Assembly: GCA_013398055.1 (NCBI GenBank)
Contig: VZRS01001713.1
Coordinates: 124,001-188,000 of the forward strand
Reading direction: 5' to 3'
Source of the DNA: Ifrita kowaldi
Lineage: Eukaryota > Chordata > Aves > Passeriformes > Cinclosomatidae
Length of the DNA: 64,000 nt
The translations under genes were made by a program, and so were the position numbers. Every line of letters begins with the position of its first letter. Within the stretch, counting starts at the first letter, position 1. Under the pieces are notes generated by a model. The model saw nothing but the letters and a program-made list of their open reading frames with translations. It did no database searches and was not told the origin of the DNA. This document shows positions 11,001 to 23,400 of this stretch, in pieces.

Positions 11001-14000
11001 ACGTCTAGGAAAATAATGTGTTGTTCTTACATAGTCTAAGGCAATATTTAGGTGTGTCATGCCAGAGATAGCTCAAATCCTTTGGGTTCAGTAGGTCTGG
11101 TGATTAATGGACGTTTATGCTCCACTGTGTAAACTCTTTTCTATGCATAAGACTAAGACAAGTTGCTCGTTTTTTTGGTAGAGTAGGTGTTTAAATTGAA
11201 CTTTGGAAACTTTTTGGGTGAAAAGCTCTTTGTAAGCATACACTTCCACATCCGGTACTGCGGGGTACTTACCTTTAACCTGAACTTGAAATTATGCATT
11301 GTGATAAACCTGTGCATTAAATTACTGGAATTTTGTCATAGTGTCCCTATCAAATTATTTTGTGGAAGTTTCTCATACATTAGATAGATTGTTGTTGTCG
11401 ACCAGATGCAAAAGTGATACTGAAATTACAATGGAGGCCATTTTTACATTCCCTATCAGTGACATGAATATAGGCTTCATTTATTAATTGTAGCTGATTA
11501 GCCACAAGGCAAACATTTAATTAAACCTTGGGAGACAATAACATTGCACATAAATTATCCATTTAAGAGCACATAGGTCTTTATATTTCATTAAAAATTG
11601 TTTAACCAATAACAACACATCTTAAGTTCAATCTGTATTTGCACAGATTTGAAGTCAGAGAACTCCCTAGTGCATTGCTGGAGGTTTTTTTCAGACATTT
11701 ATTTCTTGATGTGTTTTGATTTGTATTTACTTACCTCTTGTTCATGCTGTTTTCCTGATTAGTGAGACTGCCACTCAAATCATGGGTTAACAATTGATTT
11801 AAAAAGTCCTACCGAATTATTTACATTTAAAATTATTTCAAAATAGTCTAAAAGGTATGTTAGGTGCTCATGGGATTCAGAAAAGCAAAAATACAAACAA
11901 ATATGGTGTATTATTGCTACATATCGAAGGCTTCTCTGTTGAATTATTTGTGTCCAATGCAGCTCTTTTCTGTTCTTCTAGCACTGGGATTTCTTTTTCC
12001 TGCAAGAATATATGCTTATTGTTTTATATGTTTTTCTGAATACTGCCATATTATATTAAATGCAGTTTAAAATTCAAGCAGCAAGATGACTACTTAAGAA
12101 ACTGTTATGTTAGTCTAAAATTCAATTTTCCATAAAAGCCCCCTACTTTGCATGAGTTTGAGAAGATCATTATCTGCTCTGTGAAGTAACTTTAAGAACT
12201 GAGAACACCCTTAAAACATTTGTGGTCAGCCATAAGCTTTGTGGGCAAGTCATTTTTCTCCAGCACGTGTTTTCTACCCAGAACATTTTCTGAATATTCT
12301 AGACTGAGGCAAAAATATCTGACAAGTGACAGAGGGAAAAAAAAAACCCTGATAAAAATAAAAAATATTTTGATAATGTAGTGCACTGATTCTTATTTTG
12401 TATAATTGTAAGACTTAGAGCCCAACCTCAAAGTTATAAGAACTTGATACTAAATTCTATTTCACTATCCTGTGATAGTGTCTGAGGAGCATAGGGAAGA
12501 AGCATGATGTGAGGTATACATGATTTTCCTTCAGCGTGTTTATATTTACATAAAAATTACAAAAATATCAAACAAATATTTGTGTCTCAGATATTGCAGA
12601 TATTTTCTGAAAATAAGTCAAAGGATATTCCTATAAATGTTAATGCCAGCTCATATGCCTGCCACCTTCTTTACCTGGCTTTTATCTCTGTAGGCAATAC
12701 TAGAGCAGGGATCTTGCCTCTCTCTTTTCAAAGTATCTTATTTATAGGAGTACAGGGAAAACAGTTTCTGCTTAATTGTGGGATGAAAGCACTTCTGAAA
12801 ATCAGTCTGGTGAGGTATTACCAATGCTTTGCAAATATTTACTGCTTCTGCTAAGACATTGAAACCAGACAAGCTGCTTTGTCTTGTAATAGATCTTTAA
12901 AAATTGCCAAACTTAAGTAAATGGGCACCATGAAGGGAGGCAATATGATTAAACCTTAGAGATGAGCCCTCTAATATCCCAAACTAACCTCTTTCCCTTC
13001 AGGTATAGGAATAGGCTCTGTGACTTTCCTAACCAGTTGGGTTTTTTCTCTTTTCCCATTTTAGTTTTGATTCGGAAAGCAGAGAATTAAAAAAAAATCT
13101 AGAAATCAATTATCAGATAAAAGCAAGCAGACAAAATAACCACACCGAAACCCAAAAGCTGAAACACAGTAGATTTGCACAACTGCCTGTGAAGTTAAAT
13201 GTAGGTTACTATATTCATCTACAAAGATATTTAGATGGCAAATGGGAAGTAGCTGCTGTGAAGCACATCACATTCATATATAATTGAAGTACCCGAGAGT
13301 AAAATACTGAGGCACAATAGGTGACAACTGATAAAAACAAGAGAAGAAGTATAAAACAGGATACAAAACTCTGGGGAGTACAGAGAATATCTAACACAGG
13401 CTAAAGAATCTACAATAACTGTATCTAAATTACCAGATAATACAAAAATAATAACTGAACTGATAAAGCCAGAGAATTCAGTGAAGTGGTGCTGTTGGAA
13501 TGATACTTTACTGGAATCAGAAACATTTGCCTGATTTTCTTCACTACCATGCAAAGAAGAGGAAGATTTTTAGCTGCCTGCAAGATGTCCAGAACAGGGA
13601 AGCAGGAGTTTCCCAGCAAAAGCCACTGGCTTCACTCATTTTTTATGGACCTGCCTCAAAATGAAGTGTTTACAGATGAAGGTGACATTTATTGTCCCTC
13701 ATTCTGCAGGGATGTCTAAGTGTAACTCAAGTTAATACTGATCCAGTCTAGCCTTACCCTTATTTTGCTTGCTTATCTGGTCTAAGTCTCTTTTGGAGAG
13801 TGAAGCAGAAGACAGCAGCTGGGAATGACAGTTTAGGGCCATGAATCCTGAAGAAGGCATTACGACTATGCTAAGAGCTGAACTCGGACCTGCATGCAGT
13901 TGCAGTAGGCTTTGACGTAAATGCCTTTGTCTTGTGGTGGTCACAAGGTCCAAACTGTTGAGTCACACTCTCCCCTAAACGTGAAACAGAAGTTTGTGTC

Positions 14001-14295
14001 AGACAGTTTCTCATGAATTAGGCTTTGGGAGAGCATGTTTATTGAAAACAGATGTTCTTGGAATTCTTCCATGGACAAACTTCACACTATTGTAATTGTT
14101 GTACACATCTGTGTCGCATTTTTACACCACGGTTTCCTCAGATGCAGAGAATTCAGGCATGTTTTCTATCTTGCTCCATCCTGGCCATCATTTTCCACAA
14201 ATTCACAGGTGCTCTGAATTTTATATCTCTCACTCAGCTCCAGAGAGGATGATGGTAAGGGCAGCTTTTCTTGGGACTTGAGCCTGAATTCAAAA
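8070..14295. other. Gene-free AT-rich stretch
   Basis: No coding exon or young transposon was recognised. Contents include a T-run near 8281, a purine-rich patch at 9045-9115, a 7-bp-stem hairpin at 12463-12480, and a homeodomain-motif-rich segment at 11415-11615 noted as a possible conserved element. Isolated GTAAGT donors on the minus strand (complement of about 8845, 11270 and 11730) lack convincing exons. Confidence 0.5.
12463..12480. repeat. Short perfect hairpin
   Basis: CACTATC and GATAGTG form a 7-bp perfect stem around a 4-base loop. It is isolated, with no T-run or other context pointing to a function. Confidence 0.6.
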
Positions 14296-14297
14296 CC

Positions 14298-14807
14298 TTC
14301 ATAACCTGGAGTACTGTGCACAGTTCTGGTACCACTAACAAAAGAAGGATGTGGAACTGTTGGAGTAGGTCCAAAGGAGGGACATGAAATTGGTAAGAGG
14401 ACTGGAGCACCTTCATAAGATGAAGCCAGGCTGAGAAAATTTGGGCTGTTCAGTCTGCGGAAAAGAAAGTTTTGTGGAGAACTTGTAGCAACTTTCCAGG
14501 CTACAGGGAGGCTACAGGGAAGCCAGAGAGGGACTCTTTGGCAGGAACTCCAATGACAGGAAATGTAGGAAATTTAAGGAAATTTAGGTTAGATCTTAGG
14601 AAGAAATAATTTACTGTGAGGGTGGTGAGGCACTGGCACAGGTTGCCTGGAGAAGCTGTGGATGCCCCAACCCTGGAAGTGTTCAAGACCAGGTTGGATA
14701 AGGCTTGAGCAACCTAGTTTAGTGGATTTTACCAGCCCATGGCAAAGGGGTGGAACTAAGTGATCTTTAAGGTCCATTCCAACCCTTAGCATTCTATGAT
14801 TCTATAA
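14298..14807 (+). mobile_element. CR1 LINE fragment, 3' end, 5'-truncated
   Basis: The plus strand follows the CR1 3' region in order: ACCTGGAGTACTGTGCACAG, GAGGCTACAGGGAAGCCAGA, TTAGGAAGAAATAATTTACTG, GAGAAGCTGTGGATGCCCCA, GGTGGAACTAAGTGATCTTT, and the terminal ATTCTATGATTCTAT at about 14791-14805. About 510 bp are kept. A 12-bp unit (GGCTACAGGGAG) is duplicated near 14500-14520, a local change relative to the usual CR1 sequence. It is diverged, so it is an older insertion. The open frames inside have no host function. Confidence 0.95.
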
Positions 14808-17203
14808 CAATCCATTACCTTTATGTCATAACAACATCAGTCTTCAGCTTTGTCCTAAAGTGTTGCCAGATAGAAATTCTTACAGGGTGATTAATGATAA
14901 TTTCTTTGAACAATGTTATTTAAACAGTTTGAACTAAGTACATGGGAACAAGCTGAACTGGAATTGTAGTTTAGTAACATGGCCATAGCTGAGAGATGGA
15001 TTATGGCAATATTAAAGATAATAATTTGAGTTTATTTCAAGAAATACCAGAAGCTAATATCCATAATGAAATTCAACATTAACATGATACACTGCAATAT
15101 CAGCATCCATCTGTCCTTGGTGTTGGATTTGTTAAGAGGAATTTCTGGTCTCCAGAACCCAGTATGGAGGATGCAGCCGAGATGCTTCTGCTTTGCAGAA
15201 CCAACCTTCTCTGCCATAACAGTTTAAACAAAGTCAGGGTTAAGAATCTTGCATAATATAGGTTTATAATGACCTACATTGTAATAATATAATCATCTAA
15301 TTTTGTAATTTTAACAGCTGCCTTCCTGTCCACCCTCTAAACTTTGCCTCTGAGCTCTCCCCAAGGCCTCATAGTGAATCCTTGCCCTCTTCAACCTGAG
15401 CAGAGGTCAGACACTGCCTTTTGCCTCTGTACTCAGCCTTAGTGTGCAGTTTCCGTGTCCTGCACATTCCCTTGAGAGCTAGGTCCCTGCTGTCCAGCCA
15501 GGGAAGATTCTTTACAAAGACAAGCTCCCCAGGAGCCACCAGGAATTTCTTTCTTTTCTCAGTTGCAAATTAATTGGCAAAGGTTCTTAAAGTATCATAG
15601 CAGAGAAATGTGGTGACTGAAGAGTATGAAATAGAGGCATTGTAGAGATCCTTCCTTGATTTTAACAATATAAGGAATTGAAAAAAAAGGTGTGAGATAC
15701 AGGCAGTTGTCTGGCTTGTTTCTGAAGAGCTGGGGATTCTTCTTCCTTGTGCCTCATGTTTTTCTTCAAGTATTGGTGCTTCTTTCCCTCATTTACAGCT
15801 AAATACTTTTTTTCTGTAACTCATAGCAAAATGGACCTTCTTCCTAAAAGAGCAGTCCTTTGTTTTTTCTGTCTTTATCTTACTACATTTTTCTCAGTAT
15901 TTTTATGGTATCTTTTGAAGAGGGACATAATTCTGTATCCATACAGATAGGGAGTAGGCAAACAGGGCAGCACAACACACAGAAACCGTGGCAGGCATGC
16001 CTAGAAAAGCAGGTCGTACAGCTTATGGCACAGTTACATCCATGACAAAAGTAAGTAAGAATTATGTATTTCATTCTTCCCAGGAAAGATTTAGTCAAGA
16101 AACATTCATCTCAGATCACTTATTTATGTACATGAAGACACATCATGACATCACTTAGAATGTCTAGTAAAAGAAGTGGCAAAGGTAGGATGTCAACATA
16201 AAATTGTAGATGGTTTATATAATAAAATGAAGGAAAATTAATTAAATAATGAAATAAAATGAATATCACTCATTTGTTCTTATACAGTTACTGATTGCTT
16301 ATGGAACAATTTGATTTAAACTTTTTAAGTCTTTGTAGAGTATCTGTTACATTTGTAAGTGAAAAAGCTCCAGTCAAATCTGCCACTCAGTCTTAAAAGA
16401 TTCTGTTCAGTTGAACAGTTTCTTATACAAAAATCTTGCATTTATTTTAAAAGGTGAAATAATCTCTCATTATTACAAGGCAAATAACTGGCAGGTTAGA
16501 AAAGCAGGGAAGTAAATCTTTAGAAAACTTTACTTGCTGTTTATATCTTTGAAGCTGCCAGCTGTATTTTCAGTAATTGATAACAATGTATCATAGAATA
16601 AATAGATGTGTTATACTTTTTTTTGTTTGCATAACAGTTGAAGCAGAGGATAAATATATCTGATAATGGTATGTGTCATTTGAAAGTTAAATTGATTAAC
16701 TATTGTTAATTTTCCTGTGGGTTAAAAAAATTTTGGGATTGAAAATTATGTGTACCTATAAAAAATAATACTACAGGATGTCTGTAGCAATGATTTAAGA
16801 CACTCTGAGTAATAAGAGCAATACTGCAGTTTGCAGTAATTACTGTAGAATACTGTGTTTTATAAAGGTGGCACTTCATATTTCACCCAGTAAAACCCAG
16901 TTATTCATGTTTTAAAATTAATGTGCTGTAAAAATGTAAATATTAAAGTGCAAAGATACAGTTATGCAGACAGAGAAACAAGTGTGAAAATCTAGACTTC
17001 CCTGTCTATGTTTATATAATCTGCATACAGTTGCATTTCATATGATGTTATTATAAAAGGGTGAGGAAGCCTTCAGACTTTTTGGATGTGGATCTTATTA
17101 CTAAGGCAAAAAGTGGTAGCTAATGCTGAGAAACAGAAATACACTCCAGTAAAAATACGTGGATCTAAACGCTAAATGCAAGACATTGAGTATTACAGAG
17201 TGG
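14808..17203. other. Gene-free stretch, nothing firm
   Basis: AT-rich sequence with a less AT-rich block at about 15310-15560. A GTAAGTAAG donor at 16050 with a pyrimidine-rich TTTTTCTCAG upstream at about 15888-15897 outlines a possible noncoding exon. All its frames are poor or closed, so it is not called as a gene. Confidence 0.4.
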
Positions 17204-17262
17204 TTTTATTCTTTTTCTTATTCTTATTCTTCTTTATTCTTTATTATTATTCTAACATCTGA
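17204..17262. repeat. Degenerate TTATTC/TTATT simple repeat
   Basis: Imperfect TTATTC and TTATT units form a pyrimidine-biased run about 45 bp left of the LTR. Confidence 0.8.
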
Positions 17263-17308
17263 GTTATAATTTGTAATTAATAATCATTGGTCTAACTACT
17301 TTTGCTTT

Positions 17309-17839
17309 TGTCATGGTTTAACCCCAGCCAGAAACCGAGCCCCAGGTAGCCCCTTGCTCACTCCCCCACTGGCAGGATCGGGGAGAAAATTGGAAGGGCA
17401 AAAGCTGGAAAACTCATGGGTTGAGATAAAGACAGTTTAACAGGGAAAGCAAAAGCCACAAAAAGCAAAACAAGGAATTAATTTCCTGCTTCCCATGGGC
17501 AGGCAGGTGTTCAGCCATCTCCAGGAGAGCAGGACCCCCGCATGGGTCACAGGGGATGTGGGAAGACAAACATCATCACTCCAAATATCCCCCACTTCCT
17601 CATTTCCCCTCCCTAGGTTACACATTGAGCATGATGTCACATGGTCTGGAATATCCCTTTGGTCATCTGGGGTCACCTGTCCTGGCTGTGTCTCCTGCCA
17701 CCTTCCCATATCCCCTTGCCAATGTGGCAGTAGAAAACATCTCCACATTATCAACCCTGTGTTCAGCACAAATCCAAAGTACAGATGCATAGCAGCCACC
17801 AGGAAGAATATTAACTCTGCTCCAGCCAAACCCAGCACA
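17309..17839 (-). mobile_element. Solo ERVL-type LTR (old endogenous retrovirus remnant)
   Basis: Displayed on the plus strand it starts TGTCATGGTTTAACCCCAGC and ends AAACCCAGCACA. From memory of passerine genomes, this is the inverted form of an abundant bird LTR family. Typical internal blocks include GGTTGAGATAAAGACAGTTT, ATGATGTCACATGGTCTGGA and CTGTCCTGGCTGTGTCTCCT. Length is about 531 bp with TG...CA ends. The flanking 5-mers (GCTTT left, GCCTG right) agree at only three of five bases, so the target duplication has decayed or the right edge is a little off. No primer-binding site, polypurine tract or viral coding region is next to it, so recombination between two LTRs probably removed the provirus. 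Long open frames of 143-196 codons crossing it are accidental. The family name is not assigned. Confidence 0.8.
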
Positions 17840-20356
17840 GCCTGGCTCACAAACACAGCAGCACGCACAGCTTTCCACGCTGCCTCTGTTACTTCTATTT
17901 GCTACTGCCACAATTATTGCAGCATTTGTTGTATTGGTAACAGCCAAGTTACTTCACATGGGGATACATTTTTCAAATGTCGTTCTGGGAACAAAATACT
18001 GATGCCACTGCATGTTTTCCCTCCCAGGATCAGCTGGTGTTTGTTCAATTTCAAAATGAGAAATATTTATTTTGGTGCTGAGTAGGTCTAGGTCATAATT
18101 TTTACAGAAGATAAAACACTGGAAAGCTTTAATGTATTTTCATTGTTGTAACTGATGGCAGCTTCAGAGTAAACCAGGTAGTAAAATTAGCAGCTGTGAT
18201 TCGCTTTTGAGTGCACGACATGATTTAAGTTATCATACTACCATAGTTAAGGTTACAGCTGCAAGTTAGTCTAAAATAATGTCCCAGATGTCCTTATATC
18301 TAAGAGCTTTCTACGCTGATAAGAGAATTCTTGAACAAATTGCTTGCTTTCGCGTACAATTTTTCGTACTTCAAATAATTCTGCATCATTCCTGCACATA
18401 TGGCCGTGATATTTTAGTCCTTATTTTCTTTTCAAGTATTAGCATCTTAAGTGGAATAAAGAGTTGATGCCAGGTGTCAGTTTGCATCTCCTTTTTTGAT
18501 TCCAGTCTTGTGCTCTGATTCAGGCATTCCCACTGCTTATTCCAGTTACACCTTTTGAACTTCCTGTTCCAGTATAGATAATTGGGTATCTTGCACAGTC
18601 TTTTTCTAGACAGAATAAATGTGCCACTTTTGGGTTATAAGTACAATCTAAGGTCAGTTTTTATGCAGTATTTATGCACATCTTTCCAGAAAGATTATTT
18701 TGATGCTAATTTAGGCCACTAAAGAGCACAGCGAGCCATCACCAGCAAATTAAAACCTGTAGACACATCAGATCTCTTATTTCATATTTTTCAGAATGAT
18801 GACAACCAAATGAGGTGTGAATAACACATCTATTGCCATCCCCACCCCCAAGCCCTTCTCAAATCCTGTCAGTGACATAGAAGTTCGCAATTTTTATGGT
18901 TTCATTGCTGTGAACTCTCCCAGGGTTTGTCTATTTATGAAGTGGCAGGTACTTCTGGAAAGCAGGGATTGATGTAATATGTAAGAGCAAGAGAAAAGAT
19001 CTTGAGACACACAACTTTTCCCACTTTATTTTCCAGAAATCTGCAGACCCAGCTGGTAGAAAATCTGAAATATTGATTAAACATATTATTTGTCCAAGAC
19101 CACTGTGTATAATGTTTCAAAGTTGCTTCAGCATTAGGGACCAAAATACAATATAAAATCATCTCAGTGGAATAATCAGGATTTGTACATTATACTATTA
19201 TTGCAGCACTTGTAAAAGGAAGCAAACTGTGGCCTTGCAATAGATTTTTGAAGTTCTGTGTTTGTTTTTTAAGTACACCATTGATACAATAATGCAAATT
19301 ACTCTGGTAATGTGACTGTGCAAAGCTCTCAATTTGTTTTACTTTTTTATGGTTATGTATTATTCATGTTGCATTAGCATATGTGCTGTTTATTTCCCTA
19401 ATTGTAACAAGCACTTAATTAATTACACTATAACCTCTTGAATCTATAGGCCAACTGTTGCGTCTTTAGTTAATATTTTAAAGTCTCATCTTTTTCCATT
19501 TTTCTGTGTGTCTTTGATGTTTTGTTTCTTACCCTTCTTGTTTGGGTTCTCTGTGGAATAGTCGCAGAATAATTCTGCAGTTCTCTTTTATGACTGAAAC
19601 TTTGCATTTTAACAGTTGTCTGGAGATAGTTTCTTCCTTGTGAAATATCAGTTTTAATAACAAGAAAAGAAAAATGCCGTAAATCTGCACTAACCACATA
19701 AAGCTAAAGTCTCTGAGAGACTGATTAACATTGAGACTCTACACAGGTTTTTCAATAATTAGAGGATGTGCTTGCATGGAGCCATGACTGCTCTGGCCTT
19801 GATGCCGTTTCCCAGGGCAGACAGCAATTATTATAGCCCACAGTAAATTTCCTACACTCGTTGCCTCCAGCCACTGAAGATCTTTTTGGAGTAAAGGTCT
19901 CTTAATTTTGCTACATTCTTCTCATCAGCTTGGATGAGCAACATGTTCCACTTATTTTCTTCAGTTGTTTTAGAAACAATTGACAGCTGCTTTTCTGCTG
20001 CAGCATTTTCTTTGCACCTGAGATTGAAGGGATCTGATCATAGCTTTTATTACATTAACATAGTCCTGGAGCTTTTGGCAGGGCAGCCAGAACCAAACTG
20101 TTACCACTGTCTTTGGGCTCAAGTGAGTAACCCCCACTCAGCACTCCCAAGCTTTGTGGCGCAGATTATATTTATGTATTGTTCTCAGTGTTTTGTGGCC
20201 TCCATGGTTCACAAATGAATTATTTATTGAGTTAGAGGGCTCCTTCTTCTGATACAGTGTCTTCACCTTGTTCTGTGCTTACTTTGACTAGATTTTTATT
20301 GTATTACAAAAACACCAACTATAAAACTGACTCATCTAAGCTTTAAAAAAAATAGA
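17840..20356. other. Gene-free stretch
   Basis: No gene was recognised. A possible exon at 19965-20122 (TTTTCTTCAG acceptor, GTGAGTAAC donor, one frame open throughout) is too weak to call. Sequence at 19320-19445 is rich in TAATTA-type motifs. Confidence 0.4.
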
Positions 20357-20422
20357 TACTCATGGCTAGTAAATGAAATGTTAAGTCGTTACTCATGGCT
20401 AGTAAATGAAATACTAAGTAGT
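20357..20422 (+). repeat. 33-bp tandem duplication, two copies
   Basis: Two adjacent 33-bp units at 20357-20389 and 20390-20422 both start TACTCATGGCTAGTAAATGA and differ by a few bases near their ends. This is a local slippage-type duplication. Confidence 0.95.
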
Positions 20423-23400
20423 TAAATTGAAAGTGGTTATATTGCTCTTTAAATATACAGGTGAGATGCTGCTAGGTATTAGTGGGGAGAAAATGTCCAG
20501 ATTGCTTTTTGTAAGATAATCTTGCACAGGGTTGTGTAAGATATGAAACCAGTGCCGGTGCACTTCATAATTTGCCTTTACATCCACTCTTGTCAGTTCA
20601 TGCTAAGCCTCTCCATGGCGATACAGTTAAACACAATAATGAAACTTTTTAAGCAAGAAGGGTCTTAAAACCCTGAAAAGATCCACTGTACCAAATTGTA
20701 CTTCTAGTGCAATTTTCAGACGTTCATTCTTCAGTGTTTTGAGCTGATCTGAGACTTAGCATTAGGAAGACCAAGGATATCGCTTTTAGAATTAAAACTC
20801 CTTTGGAAAAGGATGTATGTGAAACTGAGGATGACTTTTCAGAATAAGATAAGGATTGAAATAAAGATTGACATTGAGAAAAAGATCGAAAGAGAAGGAG
20901 AAGGAGAATAAACTTCTGACAGGAAAGAAGTAGTTCAAAGAAATACGAATGGTTAGTGAAGAAAGATCAGGAAGTGTGGAGGAGGATGAAATGTTTAAAA
21001 TATTAGTTAGAATGTGAAGAAGCATAACTAATGTTAGTGGAAAAGGGTCAGTTATTAAAAACCTGTTGAATAAACTTCTGGAGAGAAAATAGAGGAAAAA
21101 CACTGTCAGGGTGGGTATTGTGTGAGAAAAGAAGAGTGAAAATGCAGGCAAATACAACTGAATATCCAGTGGACCCATCTCAGAGTTGCCAAGTACAGTG
21201 CCTGGCAGTTTTGAAGCGTAGGTGAGATGTCCAGGGCAGATGTGACATGTAAACAGAGTTTCCATTCTCAGCTAGTTTTGGTAGGATAGGTTTGAACTGC
21301 CAGGTGGGAATATCCTGATAAAGGAACTATCTTCCTATTGCTTTTTCTGTTCCACATGTTAACAAGATCTTCGGTCAGGCACCATTTAAACAGAGTAACA
21401 GTTTCGTCTGGCATTTCTCTTAAGGGAGGGGAACACACAGTATTCTTTTAGCATATCCTCTCAGTTGCAAAGGAACATTAATAGTGGTGGCTTTGATTTA
21501 TATCTTTATGTGCCAGGGAATTGGTGCTGTGTTAGAAGAAGGTGCTCATGTTTATGCTTTATTCTTTCCTAAATAAAAAGAGAAGAAACCAGCAGACTCT
21601 GAAATGGAGAAGAGTGCTCTTCCTAAGCCACTTCAGAAATAAGAGAAACCAGCACTGCTGCATCCAGCAGAGATGAGAAGAGAGATCCAGTACTAGGTCG
21701 AGAGAATGACACGCAGTAGTGTTGCTTGGAGCTGACCTTTTCTATACAGCATTGCAAGAGCTGAGATAAAGGAGTGACTGATGCTGGAAGAAGGAATTTT
21801 TTTCTGAGATGGAAATTCCAGCAGAGCAGGTAGACTTATAGGAGAACAGAGGATTTGTTTAAGAATGCCCATAAGATTTTTATGTGGCAAAAAACTTCAT
21901 GCCACTATATGTTATTAGCTATAGAATATGATCAGTTAAGGCAGGCAGGGGAATGAGATTTAAAAATTTAAAATTATGACACTGATAAAGAACAAACCCA
22001 GGAGCCAGATTTGAAGATGAAAAGCAGTGGCTGCTCAGCCCACTTCCTCAGACCTGTTTTTCCAGGGATAAAGTCAAAGCAAGCCCTACAAATCCCACAC
22101 CTTGGCATGGTGTTAACTGCCAGAGTGCCAGAGGAAATGGGACAAGACAGCAAATGCAGATATAACCCAGTCTGTTCCTGTCATGGATGAGATTAGCTAC
22201 ACTGAAGGTGACTTAGAAAAGTGTAAATAATGTGACACTGATAAAATGCTTTTAGTCCAGATCTTGAATGAGATCCCAGTTAGAATCCTGTTCCATGTGG
22301 AAGGAACTTGTGCTCCTGCATAACGTGCCCTGGACTTCATGGCTCCGAAGCTGTCACTAAAACTTGTCATGGATTTCTTCTTTCTTCAGGCTTTAGATAT
22401 TTACTTAACAGTAATTCCAAAAATTGAACCTACTCAGAAGTTTAACTCGATCTTGCAGAAACATTCTCCACGTTTAGTCCCTAAATAGGTTATTTTGTGC
22501 TCTGTAGTTTTAAATTTCACGTCACTGAAATCAGTCCAACCTTCAGTGTGATTTTCTTCTCTGCATATTTGGATGCTTCTCTGTGTTTAAAACTTCCTCT
22601 CCACTTTGACTCATCTATTCCCAATTTCCAAGAAATTTTTGAATGTATTACATCTGATTTGTCCCCTCACCACTACTTTAAGAACCCTACACAAAGCTTC
22701 TTCTTAGATTGACTATTTCAGCCTTCAACATAGTATGTCAGCATCTCCTCTTCGGTGAATTCCCTCCACGCTTTCTTGTAAAAATTCCACTGCAAAAAAT
22801 CACTCCCATGTAGCATTGTATTAGGCTCCATTCTAAAGTGCACATAAGAAATTGTTTGTGTTTCTTTTGTCTAGAAGGAACACAAATTATCTCAGCTAAA
22901 TCTAATATTAGGTATTAATCAGACCCTCATTTTTGTAATTACAGGCAGTATGCTTCACAGCTTCCTGTCTATATATTCCAAATTTCATTGGTTTATACTC
23001 TTTAAATTAAAAACACATTTTAAATAGTAAATGAGTAATGTTTAGAAATATGAGGCTAGATTCTCAGCTAGCATAAAGGATCTTTCACTTAGCCATGCCA
23101 TTTTTCACAAGCTGAGAACATGGCCAATGACCTCCTTTCACTTATTGTATCATGTGATGGAAATAGAAAAAAAATGAAATCGATGAGATTTTCAGAATTA
23201 TTCTCTAAATAAGGAAAGTCAGGAAAACAGATGTTTCAGAGTTCATACCTGTTAACAAATATTTTTAGGAAATAGAATATTTTTACTTTCAGAATTATTC
23301 ATAGTGCATTGGTTTTTAGTTGTTACTGAGATCATAATTAATAATGCATTTCCTAAATAAGGGGTGTTCTAAATGGATTAGCATATATAAATATATATGT

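Noticed and set aside
17437..18085. 143-codon minus and 196-codon plus open frames
   Set aside because: Both come largely from the solo LTR, which is noncoding.
20792..21265. 157-codon minus-strand open frame rich in Leu, Phe and Ser
   Set aside because: A by-product of the purine-rich plus strand; low complexity, no domain.
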